DNA from: Mycobacterium sp.
GTDB lineage: Bacteria > Actinomycetota > Actinomycetes > Mycobacteriales > Mycobacteriaceae
Direction: 5' to 3'
Length of the DNA stretch: 64,000 nt
NCBI GenBank assembly: GCA_018882965.1
Contig: VEQY01000002.1
Span: 1-64,000, forward strand
Shown: positions 7,420-14,884 of the stretch, piece after piece
How positions within the stretch are numbered: the stretch's first letter is position 1
Layout of the letters: each line of letters starts with the position of its first letter
Notes under the pieces: model-generated
The model's database searches: none
Told to the model about the DNA's origin: nothing
What the model saw: only the letters and a program-made list of their open reading frames with translations
Position numbers and translations under genes: made by a program

Positions 7420-9620
7420 GCGCATCAGAGATCTTGCCGGGGCACCTTGAGATGCTGGCGGCATCCGGAATCACGCCTGAGTTTGCCGCCGCACGCGGCT
7501 ACGAAACCATTACCGACGTCGCACGGCTAGCCGAACTCAAAATCGTCAAAGCGGCCCAAACCTTGCCGGGACTCTTGGTGCCGCAACTCCGGGTGGACGG
7601 CTCAACGTGGGGCTACCAGTATCGGCCGGACACTCCGCGGCTTAGCAAGGGCAAGATCGTGAAGTACGAGACGCCGCGTGGGCAGCGCAACGGGCTCGAC
7701 GTGCCGCCAGGTGTGGCACCTATGCTCGCCGATCCGAACGTGCCCCTATGGATCACTGAGGGGGTGAAAAAAGCTGATTGCGGGGCGATCCACGGCTTAT
7801 GCATCGTGGCGCTGTCCGGTGTGTGGAACTGGATCGCCACCAGTTCGGCCGGCGGCAAGATGGCGCTGCCGGAATGGCGCGATGTCGCGCTAAACGGACG
7901 CCGAGTGGTGATGGCTTTCGACGGCGATATTGCTCGTAAGGAGTCGGTGCAGATAGCCGCTAGGGCTCTTTCGCAGTATTTAGCTACAAAGGGTGCGCGG
8001 ATCGAGTGGCTGCATCTGCCGGACACCGATGACAAGACCGGGCTGGATGACTTCTTGATCGAGCACGACGTCGGCGAGCTCCTGGCGCTCGTGAAGCCGA
8101 CGCCGCCGCCCGTATCGCAGAAGCCAGACGAGCCGGTCATTACTGAGCCCCACAAGAAGATAGAGCCGGTGGAGCCGGTGGCGATTAACGATGCCCTCGC
8201 CATATTCCAGAAGTGGCTCCATTTGTCCGACACCGCCCCAGTGCTCGCCGTAGCGGCAGCAATTGTCGCCAATCTCGGTGAAGGCGATCCGGTGTGGCTG
8301 TTGGTGGTGGGACCACCGTCCGGCGGCAAGACCGAGATCCTCTCCAGCGCGGCCAGACTGCCCTACATCATCCCGGCCGCAATCATCACCGAAGCCGCGC
8401 TGCTGTCGGGCACACGAAAAAAGGACTGCACCCCCAACGCCACCGGCGGCCTGCTCCGGCAGATCAAAGAATTCGGGATCCTGTTTGCCAAAGACTTCAC
8501 ATCCGTACTGTCGCAGAACCGGGACACCGCCAGGGCGGCAATCTCAGCGATGCGGGAGATCTACGACGGATCGTGGGATCGGCCGGTCGGGACCGATGGC
8601 GGCAAAGTGCTCCACTGGCACGGTAAGTGCGGCTTCATCGGTGGTGTCACACCGTCCTATGACCGGTACGGGGCGATTGTGAACGCCCTCGGAGACCGCT
8701 ATCTGCTGTTGCGGATGCCGAATGTGGACGCAGAGCACCAGGCACACGCCGCGTTGCGATCCAGCGAGCATGAGAAGAAGATGCGGGTGGAACTCGCCGC
8801 CGCGATGACCGGGTTAATCGTTGGCGCCGACAAGACGCGGGTACACGCCGAACTCAGCGAAGCCGACACCGCACGCTTGGTGAAGCTCGCCACGTTCACG
8901 GCCCGTGCACGCACCGCCGTCGAGCGGGACGGATACACCGGGGAACTGCTGGTGATACCCCAACCCGAGGGGCCGGCACGACTGGTTAAAGCGTTACGCC
9001 GGGTGTATGGCGGTGCATTGGCAATAGGAGCCGAGATCGACACCGCCTGGGATCTGGTCGAGCGGATGTCCATCGACTGCGCTCCGGCGATGCGGATCTC
9101 TATCGTCCGCGCACTGCTGACGTTCACCGATCCGCAGCGCACCTCCGAAATTGCTCGACGGGCCGGGGTGGTGACCAAGACGGCACATCGGGTGCTTGAT
9201 GATCTCGCACTGCTGGGGATCGCTGTCATGACGAAGAAGTCCGGCGCGGATAACTCGCCGGATCTGTGGGTGGCCTCCAAGTGGCTGCGCGACAGCTGGC
9301 CGAAAGTAGGACAGATATCTACTACTAAGCGCGAAGGGGAAATTAAAGAAGGCGATCACCACACAAACAACAGTGATAGCCCCCCGATACCGTTTGGTTT
9401 GTCTCTGTCCCACTCCGAACGGTCCGACTGGGAAGAAGAGCTATTCAAAACCAAAAACGCCGATCCCCCTAGCCCTCCCGCCGATGACGTTCCAAACGAC
9501 GCCTACCGCAACGGTAAATGCATCAAATGCCACACCAGGCCCTACTCACCTGGCCGGCCGCGCTGCGAAGACTGCCACAGGGAGTACCTCTCGCATTCGG
9601 TATACGGGGTGTCTCCATGA
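7416..9620 (+). CDS. Replication protein: Toprim-like (DUF3854) domain plus P-loop ATPase and zinc ribbon
   Basis: This 734-residue protein is the element's likely replication initiator/primase-helicase. Residues 60-225 resemble the DUF3854 Toprim-like domain: Glu115 in WITEGVKKA, then AFDGD at 168-172, then a KTGLDDF motif. Residues 255-480 are a P-loop ATPase with Walker A GPPSGGKTE (Lys305). Around residues 560-630 there is a winged-helix region (SEIARRAGVVTKTAHRVLDDLALLG), and the C-terminus ends in a zinc ribbon (CIKCHTR, then CEDC). The start at 7416 was chosen because it overlaps the upstream stop (ATGA); a longer upstream frame would run through the previous gene. Similar proteins serve as phage or satellite primase-helicases. 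Confidence 0.8.
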   Translation: MSASEILPGHLEMLAASGITPEFAAARGYETITDVARLAELKIVKAAQTLPGLLVPQLRVDGSTWGYQYRPDTPRLSKGKIVKYETPRGQRNGLDVPPGVAPMLADPNVPLWITEGVKKADCGAIHGLCIVALSGVWNWIATSSAGGKMALPEWRDVALNGRRVVMAFDGDIARKESVQIAARALSQYLATKGARIEWLHLPDTDDKTGLDDFLIEHDVGELLALVKPTPPPVSQKPDEPVITEPHKKIEPVEPVAINDALAIFQKWLHLSDTAPVLAVAAAIVANLGEGDPVWLLVVGPPSGGKTEILSSAARLPYIIPAAIITEAALLSGTRKKDCTPNATGGLLRQIKEFGILFAKDFTSVLSQNRDTARAAISAMREIYDGSWDRPVGTDGGKVLHWHGKCGFIGGVTPSYDRYGAIVNALGDRYLLLRMPNVDAEHQAHAALRSSEHEKKMRVELAAAMTGLIVGADKTRVHAELSEADTARLVKLATFTARARTAVERDGYTGELLVIPQPEGPARLVKALRRVYGGALAIGAEIDTAWDLVERMSIDCAPAMRISIVRALLTFTDPQRTSEIARRAGVVTKTAHRVLDDLALLGIAVMTKKSGADNSPDLWVASKWLRDSWPKVGQISTTKREGEIKEGDHHTNNSDSPPIPFGLSLSHSERSDWEEELFKTKNADPPSPPADDVPNDAYRNGKCIKCHTRPYSPGRPRCEDCHREYLSHSVYGVSP

Positions 9621-9859
9621 CCGCCGCCCGCCACCTGAGCGTCGCGCCCGACCCGGCCGGGGTGCTGCAACGGGAGATCGCCGAGGTGTGCGTGCAGATC
9701 GACGGCCGGCTGGGCAATCCCCGCGGCACCGCCGAGCGGGGCGTGTACTTCTGGCACTGGCCTCCGCACCCCGCCCAGACCGTTGAGACGCTGGCCGCTC
9801 TGCACGCCGACGCCGTCGCCTTCCTGCACAAGCTGACCAACCGAGAGGATATGCCGTGA
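9617..9859 (+). CDS. Small hypothetical protein
   Basis: I do not recognise this 80-residue protein, which begins MTAARHLSVAPDPAGVLQ. It overlaps its upstream neighbour by four bases (ATGA) and the next gene starts within its stop (GTGA), so translational coupling supports it. It is predicted soluble, with a helical N-terminal half and a Trp/His-rich middle (YFWHWPPHPAQ). A longer frame starting at 9518 would lie inside the replication gene and is less likely. Confidence 0.65.
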   Translation: MTAARHLSVAPDPAGVLQREIAEVCVQIDGRLGNPRGTAERGVYFWHWPPHPAQTVETLAALHADAVAFLHKLTNREDMP

Positions 9860-10107
9860 GCGCCGTATCTGACCTCTTCGCCGCCGCCGACTTGCGGCGC
9901 GCCTACCAGATGTTCGCCGCGTACACATGCCGCGACGCGGAGGCTTTGGGGGTGGTGTGGCGTGAAGCGGCTGCTGCCTCCGCGACCCTCGATACTGCTG
10001 CGGCGCTGATCGCGGTGGCGTTCGACCTGGCTCCTGAGTTGCGTGACCGGCTCGGGGAGATGCAGGCCGCGGCCGAGTTCTACCGCCGCCAGGAGGTGGA
10101 GCCATGA
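9856..10107 (+). CDS. Small helical hypothetical protein
   Basis: This 83-residue protein is alanine-rich and probably all helical (DLFAAADLRRAYQMFAAYTCRDAEALG). It starts at a GTG inside the previous stop, and its own stop overlaps the next ATG. No family was recognised. Position within the overlapped operon between the replication and capsid genes is the main support. Confidence 0.65.
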   Translation: MSAVSDLFAAADLRRAYQMFAAYTCRDAEALGVVWREAAAASATLDTAAALIAVAFDLAPELRDRLGEMQAAAEFYRRQEVEP

Positions 10108-10517
10108 CAGACACGACGACGATCCCTGGCGGCTACGTCACCCAAGCCGAGGGTGTCCTGCTGAGCCGGCAGGCGGCGCGCGAGGTGCTTGCTGCTCTTG
10201 ATCTGCTGGGGCGCTGGGCGTTGCCGAGGGGGCAGCGCCTGAGTCCTCGCCTGGCGGCCGTCAGAGACGCCCTAGTCCGATGCGCTCGCGACGGGACTCG
10301 CGCGGACGTGAGTGACCGCGACAGAGAGGATGCGACGCCTGCACACTGGGATCAACGTGTGGTCGATTCGGCCACCGCAGCCCAACGGCTGGGCATCACG
10401 CCCGGCGGCGTGGCGTGGCTGTGCCGCAACGGCCGGCTCACCGCGACCCGAACGGGTGGGCGGTGGCTGATCGACACGGACTCGCTGCGCTCCTACGAAC
10501 TCTGGAAGGAGCGGTAA
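10104..10517 (+). CDS. Helix-turn-helix DNA-binding protein of the element
   Basis: This 137-residue protein ends in a MerR/excisionase-type helix-turn-helix (about residues 88-132: DSATAAQRLGITPGGVAWLCRNGRLTATRTGGRWLIDTDSL). The first 80 residues are helical and unrecognised. It lies directly before the capsid gene, which starts at the base after its stop codon. A regulator of the late gene or a DNA-targeting partner of the capsid are both possible. It is distinct from the excisionase-like protein at 7022-7225, so the element has two such domains. Confidence 0.75.
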   Translation: MTDTTTIPGGYVTQAEGVLLSRQAAREVLAALDLLGRWALPRGQRLSPRLAAVRDALVRCARDGTRADVSDRDREDATPAHWDQRVVDSATAAQRLGITPGGVAWLCRNGRLTATRTGGRWLIDTDSLRSYELWKER

Positions 10518-11414
10518 ATGCCCAACCCATTGGTGCCAAGTGTTTCTAATCAGCAGTACACGATGTCCGCGCTGCTGGCGAACCCGACGAGACTCAACCG
10601 GCTGATCGCGCGCCTGGCAGCCGACCAGCTTGTCGTCGATGCGTTCTTCAGGCCGGCTGCGAGCGCAGTCCAGGGCGGGGGGATGCTGTACGACGTTCTG
10701 CTGCACGGCAAGAACTTCAGTGTGCGCGATGTGCAACTTCGCACACCGGGTGCCGAGTACATCATCACCAACGGCGACATCGTTTCCGATCTCGCCAAGC
10801 CCCAGGACTGGGGCGCCAAGTGCGAGGTGTACGACGAGGAGCTTGACCGCTTCGACCCGACCGTCGTCGCGAATAAAGTGCAGCAACTTGCGAACACATT
10901 GACCCGCAAGATCGACCAGCTTGCCATCGCAGCCATTGAAGCGAAACTCGCGCATTATTCAATTCAGGGTGTGACCGGGCATGACTGGGGGGAGGTAGTC
11001 ACGGTCGGGCCGCTGGATTCGATCACCCCGAACAGTGAACGTCCGATGGCTGACATTGCGCGCGCGGCGCTTCTGGTGCGCGTCGATGATCTCGGGATAC
11101 CGCCGCCGGACACCCTTGTGTGCCATCCGGAACAGTTGACGGCGATGCGGATCGGCTACGGCGCGGACACCAGCGCGGTGCTGGAGTCGGTCGGTATCAC
11201 GTCGGTGCGGACCAGCATGCAAGTCGCCAACGGCACCGCGTATGTGGTGTCCTCGGGTCAGGCCGGCATCCTGGGCTTTGAGCGGCCGTTGACGACCGAG
11301 GTGATCCCTGAGCGGACCCGGCGCTCCACCTACGTCCAGTCCTTCGTGGTGCCGGCTTTCGCGGTGCCGACACCCGGCGCTGTCCGCAAGATCACCGGGC
11401 TGGCGGGTGCGTGA
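10518..11414 (+). CDS. Phage major capsid protein (HK97-fold type)
   Basis: This 298-residue protein resembles actinobacteriophage major capsid proteins: an N-terminal arm with LANPTRLNRLIARLAADQLVVDAFFRP, an E-loop-like segment (GGGMLYDVLLHGKNFSVRDVQLRTPGAEY), then a long spine helix (PTVVANKVQQLANTLTRKIDQLAIAAIEAKL) and a beta-rich C-terminal A-domain ending near the stop. There is no obvious protease scaffold domain at the start. Its ATG immediately follows the upstream stop, and a 48-residue gene overlaps its end. It is the only structural gene in the element; portal, protease and terminase are missing, so shells would need a helper phage, or the protein has another use. Confidence 0.8.
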   Translation: MPNPLVPSVSNQQYTMSALLANPTRLNRLIARLAADQLVVDAFFRPAASAVQGGGMLYDVLLHGKNFSVRDVQLRTPGAEYIITNGDIVSDLAKPQDWGAKCEVYDEELDRFDPTVVANKVQQLANTLTRKIDQLAIAAIEAKLAHYSIQGVTGHDWGEVVTVGPLDSITPNSERPMADIARAALLVRVDDLGIPPPDTLVCHPEQLTAMRIGYGADTSAVLESVGITSVRTSMQVANGTAYVVSSGQAGILGFERPLTTEVIPERTRRSTYVQSFVVPAFAVPTPGAVRKITGLAGA

Positions 11415-11560
11415 TGACACGCGAGGAGTTAACGGCGTGGGCGGCGCGGCACGGCCTGACCGTCTTGCCGACCGTCCGGTATTACGCGATGTGCGCTCAG
11501 GTGGCTGAGATCGCCGCCGCCGACCTGGAAGCCGAGTGGGCCGCGCTGGCCGGCAGTTGA
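11414..11560 (+). CDS. 48-residue protein overlapping the capsid gene
   Basis: An ATG within the capsid stop codon (TGATG) opens 48 codons: MTREELTAWAARHGLTVLP, then a helical tail rich in Ala and Glu. Codon use is normal for the region and a strong terminator follows ten bases after the stop, so the operon very likely ends with this gene. The N-terminus could be a short helix-turn-helix-like fold. Function unknown; proteins of this size after a capsid gene can be head-completion or scaffolding factors, which is speculative here. Confidence 0.65.
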   Translation: MTREELTAWAARHGLTVLPTVRYYAMCAQVAEIAAADLEAEWAALAGS

Positions 11561-11569
11561 ACACAGACC

Positions 11570-11611
11570 GGCGGGGGCGCGCATTCGGCTCCTCTCGTGC
11601 GCGCCCCCGCC
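11570..11611. terminator. Strong hairpin ending the element's main operon
   Basis: A perfect 14-bp inverted repeat (GGCGGGGGCGCGCA at 11570-11583 with its complement at 11598-11611) around a 14-base loop lies between convergent genes. It is the strongest hairpin seen in the window and probably stops transcription from both sides. A short run of C and A follows rather than T. Confidence 0.8.
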
Positions 11612-11659
11612 CCCCAAAACACCAGGCGTTCAGGCGGGCGCTCTGCGGTTGACAATCTC

Positions 11660-13444
11660 CTAAACGGGTATTACTGACAGGGCACCCTGAGTCCGGTTTG
11701 TCACGTAGACGTATTTGCTGTCTGGGCTGACCGTGACACCCCACGGAGACCCACCAAGATCGTGCGTCGCGACCAGGCTGTTAGTCCTCGTATCGATGAT
11801 AGACAACGCCCCCGTGTCGGATTCGACGGAATAGACCCGTTCGCCGTCGGGACTGAGTGCAATTGCTTGTAGCGAAAATTCCGCTACCTGACTGTCACGT
11901 GTCTTGATGAGTGCTAGCAAGTCACCGTTTTCGGCGTTAAATACGGCGACACCGCCCGCAGGGGCGTTGGCGAGCCACTCTCTGCGAACGTTGACGTAGA
12001 CGCGATTGTTGCTGGCGGCTATCGCCCCGCCGAAGTAGCGGATCTCTGCAAAGCCGAAATTGATGAAGCTTGACCATATTTCGGTGTTTGTAGCGACATC
12101 GAACAACCTGATGTACCTGTTGTTAAGATAGTCGACAAAAGAGATCTTTGTGCCGTCAGCATTTAGAGCCATCACGGATGAAGTCGCACCGAAGTATCTA
12201 GAACTCCCCGTGGCTGCATCAACTGCCAACAAGCCTGGCGGCTGACCAGTTCCCCAGCCGCTCAAGCCCACATAAATGGTCCTACCGTCGGGGCTGACTG
12301 CTAGCGGCGCCTCACTTCCGATATCGAATCGGTCGATGACGGCTCCAGACCTGGCATCGATAACTGTCAGGGGAGCACCTGTTTGAAAGGAGGCGATACT
12401 GCCGTCTGGCAGGAACTCCAGCGGCGTGACTCCACCCATAGCGTAGAGACGCCGTCCGTCCGGGCTGATCGCCAACGATGACGGTCCCCTGCAACCGCTA
12501 CACGATGGGAACTCCCCGAACGCGAAAGTTCTCACCTTTTTTCCCGTAGTCGTGTCGACGACTGCGATGGCGTCATCCTCAAAAGTGGCTACGTACACGA
12601 AGCGCCCATCCGGGCTGACGGCGAGCCCGTTTGCGGACGTTCCTACCGGAATTGTGACGATGGTAGAGGCCACAGTGACAGGAACTTGAACGCTGACAAC
12701 GTCGGGTTGCCGTAGGCCCACTACCTGTGCGAGGGCCGCAAAGATGCCCTGGATGATCCCTCCGATTCCGGTCAGACGGTAGGCGCTTCCGTTGTCGATC
12801 GTCACGCTGAAGGAGTCAGTGCCACCCGAGAGCGCCGTGGTGAGGTTGGGTGTGTAGGTGTATGCGCCGTCCTGGTCGAGTGCAACGGTGCCGTTGGCCG
12901 GCGTTTGGGTTACTGCGTAGACCACGCTCGCACCGTTGGTGGAGGTGGTGTTCAGGTTGCCGTTGACAACTCCGGTTACCGACTGCCCGGGTGCTTGTTC
13001 AGGTAGGGCGGTCGCGGATTTGTGGAAGAAGGTGTAGTTGAAAAGGTCACCTATTGAGGGTGCTTGTGCGACTTGGGTCGCGGCTCGCGCTGCGCGGGTG
13101 CTGGTTGGCTGGAGTTGCGTAACGGTATCGCCGGCGTTGTCGCGACGGGCCGATGCCGCGGCTGGCCGCGCTGATGTCGCCGCAAGGTCGCGGCTCGGGC
13201 CGGCGGCAATTTGGGCGGCAGGCCTGCCTGGCGTTGCCCTTCTCGAGGTTGGCGTGCCTGCGGTCGCCTTCGCTTGTGTGGCCTGCGTCGCTGGTAGCGA
13301 TGAGCCCGGCGAAGCGTCGTCGGCGTTAGCGACAGCTGGTATCGCCAAAATCACCGCACCGACACCCAGTGAGGCCGCCAGCACGCCGATGCGCCCGATA
13401 GAGCAGCCACCTCGATTCAGTGAACCTGGATCATCTACCAACAT
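11660..13444 (-). CDS. Secreted YVTN beta-propeller protein with Ig/VCBS-like module (element cargo)
   Basis: This is a 594-residue exported protein. After the start come a signal segment (GRIGVLAASLGVGAVILAIPAVANA), an Ala/Thr/Arg-rich linker, and a VCBS/Ig-like beta module (SVTGVVNGNLN, then ANGTVALDQDGAYTYTP, then GGTDSFSVTIDNG). The rest is a YncE/YVTN beta-propeller with repeated blades such as VSPDGRFVYVATF, ISPDGRRLYAMG, VSPDGRTIYVGL, LSPDGERVYSVE and VSPDSKYVYVTN. The ATG at 13444 was chosen over one at 13492 because GGGGGG precedes it. Base composition is visibly less GC-rich than in core genes. It is transcribed against the phage operon, a usual place for lysogenic cargo. Ligand and role are unknown. 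Confidence 0.82.
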   Translation of the reverse strand: MLVDDPGSLNRGGCSIGRIGVLAASLGVGAVILAIPAVANADDASPGSSLPATQATQAKATAGTPTSRRATPGRPAAQIAAGPSRDLAATSARPAAASARRDNAGDTVTQLQPTSTRAARAATQVAQAPSIGDLFNYTFFHKSATALPEQAPGQSVTGVVNGNLNTTSTNGASVVYAVTQTPANGTVALDQDGAYTYTPNLTTALSGGTDSFSVTIDNGSAYRLTGIGGIIQGIFAALAQVVGLRQPDVVSVQVPVTVASTIVTIPVGTSANGLAVSPDGRFVYVATFEDDAIAVVDTTTGKKVRTFAFGEFPSCSGCRGPSSLAISPDGRRLYAMGGVTPLEFLPDGSIASFQTGAPLTVIDARSGAVIDRFDIGSEAPLAVSPDGRTIYVGLSGWGTGQPPGLLAVDAATGSSRYFGATSSVMALNADGTKISFVDYLNNRYIRLFDVATNTEIWSSFINFGFAEIRYFGGAIAASNNRVYVNVRREWLANAPAGGVAVFNAENGDLLALIKTRDSQVAEFSLQAIALSPDGERVYSVESDTGALSIIDTRTNSLVATHDLGGSPWGVTVSPDSKYVYVTNRTQGALSVIPV

Positions 13445-13564
13445 CAGAACCCCCCGTTCAGCGATGCCCTCTGCAGCAGTATGTAGGCGCACTGAAGTTC
13501 ATGTCATGCGAAACACTCCGATTGAGGCTATCCACTGGCTTGATCGCGCATTCACGCTGGTCAT

Positions 13565-13602
13565 AGGTAGCCGCACATGCATATTCAGGTAGTCAACTAC
13601 CT
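13565..13602. promoter_or_regulatory. Palindrome and extra half-site between divergent cargo genes
   Basis: AGGTAGT-CA-ACTACCT (13587-13602) is a perfect 7-bp inverted repeat, and a further AGGTAG lies at 13565-13570, 22 bases away. The group sits between the divergent propeller and excalibur genes. It looks like an operator for a dimeric repressor, but none of the element's regulators can be tied to it from sequence alone. Confidence 0.45.
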
Positions 13603-13663
13603 ACTCAAGTAATGCCCCGAGGAGTCAGTGTGGATTCACCCGCGAAAGAAAGGACACCACCTC

Positions 13664-13876
13664 ATGCTCATGCTCCGAATCTCTCTGACTGTCGGCACAG
13701 CGGCTCTCGCATTGGCCGGTTTCGCACCCGCCGCCTCTGCCGCAGGGCCGGTCTATCAGAACTGCCAAGAAGCCCACAGTGCCGGCGCCTTTGATATCCC
13801 TCAAGGCGATCCTGCCTACTGGCCGGGAGGCGACCGCGACAAGGACGGCTACGCCTGCGACTCCCCAGACAACTGA
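13664..13876 (+). CDS. Small secreted excalibur-domain calcium-binding protein
   Basis: This is a 70-residue preprotein. Residues 1-27 are a signal peptide (LRISLTVGTAALALAGFAPAASA, cleavage after ASA). The rest is one excalibur domain: YQNCQEAHSAGAFDIP, then DRDKDGYACD, an EF-hand-like calcium loop with two conserved cysteines (likely a disulfide). The start at ATG 13664 follows GAAAGGA; upstream in-frame codons would spoil the signal peptide. The domain is common in secreted actinobacterial proteins and is often joined to nucleases. Here it stands alone, 58 bases before a GIY-YIG gene. Confidence 0.82.
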   Translation: MLMLRISLTVGTAALALAGFAPAASAAGPVYQNCQEAHSAGAFDIPQGDPAYWPGGDRDKDGYACDSPDN

Positions 13877-13934
13877 CGAAGCCGCAACGCGAAGAACAAA
13901 CCGAAAAACGCTCTTACCTGAGAGAGGACATTCT

Positions 13935-14624
13935 GTGGGCTGGGAGACAGTGCGCCGAGGGACGCCGAATAACTCTGGAGCCAACGCATCTGTTGTGACA
14001 CTGCGCCGCAGCGCTGTCGCGTTCAGCGCCTTCTTTATCCGAGCGCACAAGCTCAGTGAGATGACACGAGTGACGATTGAGCAGGACAGAGAGGGCCGCC
14101 GCCTCGGGTTCTTGTTTCACAACAACGCCGACGATCCTGACTGCTTGATCGTGTCGGGAGACGGTGGCAGCGTTAGAAGCAACCGCAACAACGGAGGTCG
14201 CTCTGTCCAGACAAGCATTCTGATGCGCCAGCCGTGGATCAAAGCCATTCTGGCGAACAGGTCTAACAGACGTTTCATCCCCTACAAAGAATCACACCTT
14301 TGGGTCATTGACCTCGGGCCGGGCTTTGAGGTTGAAGTCAAAGACGCATCAGAAGTTCCAACTGAAGTGACCGGCGTGTACCGCTACCTCGACGGAGAAG
14401 AAGTCACCTACATTGGTCGCGGCCGACTGCGCGAACGAATCCAACAAGCACACCGTGAAACCTGGCAATTCGACCGTATCCAGTACTCGCCAATGAATGA
14501 CCGTGAAGCCGAGCAACGCTGGGAGCAAATCCTGCTGGAGGAATACGAGATGAAACACGGACGGCTCCCTCGCGAGAATCGGGTACGCGGCTACCTGCCC
14601 GCGCCGGCGCCCGAAGAGGGCTAG
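13935..14624 (+). CDS. GIY-YIG domain protein with unrecognised N-terminal region
   Basis: This 229-residue protein starts at a GTG behind GAGAGAGGA. Residues 145-215 match the GIY-YIG nuclease core: GVY at 147-149, YIG at 159-161, an Arg-rich helix after it (GRLRERIQQAH), and a helix with the expected glutamate (EAEQRWEQILLEEY, near Glu193-Glu203). Residues 30-135 form a separate region I do not recognise, with WVIDLGPGFEVEV near its end. GIY-YIG proteins cut DNA in homing, repair, restriction and anti-phage roles. Its place in the element's cargo region, opposite in direction to the propeller gene, fits a phage-competition or defence function, which is inference. Confidence 0.72.
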   Translation: MGWETVRRGTPNNSGANASVVTLRRSAVAFSAFFIRAHKLSEMTRVTIEQDREGRRLGFLFHNNADDPDCLIVSGDGGSVRSNRNNGGRSVQTSILMRQPWIKAILANRSNRRFIPYKESHLWVIDLGPGFEVEVKDASEVPTEVTGVYRYLDGEEVTYIGRGRLRERIQQAHRETWQFDRIQYSPMNDREAEQRWEQILLEEYEMKHGRLPRENRVRGYLPAPAPEEG

Positions 14625-14739
14625 ATCAAACCCTTGCACGTAACGGTTTGCCAGCAACTCTGCCGGCCTGGCCGAGCCGGTTGACCGCCCGGTGCGTTTG
14701 CCCACGTCAAAGGGTGTGGGCTGGAAAACATCGGGACCG

Positions 14740-14758
14740 GGGGGGTGCCTGACCCCCC
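14740..14758 (+). terminator. G-tract hairpin after the GIY-YIG gene
   Basis: GGGGGGT-GCCTG-ACCCCCC is a perfect 7-bp stem located 115 bases after the GIY-YIG stop and 126 bases before the glycine-rich protein gene. It probably isolates the two cargo genes. The 260-base gap around it shows no other feature apart from the ribosome-binding site of the next gene. Confidence 0.55.
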
Positions 14759-14884
14759 GCCTTGTAATCAGGCTTCTCTCCCCTGAGACGAATGTCCGGT
14801 CGCCGAGTTGCTGACCGCCGAACTCTGAGTCGTGTTAACTTCCACTCCGGGGACGGTTTTCAGGGCGGTCGAGAGGGGAATCTG

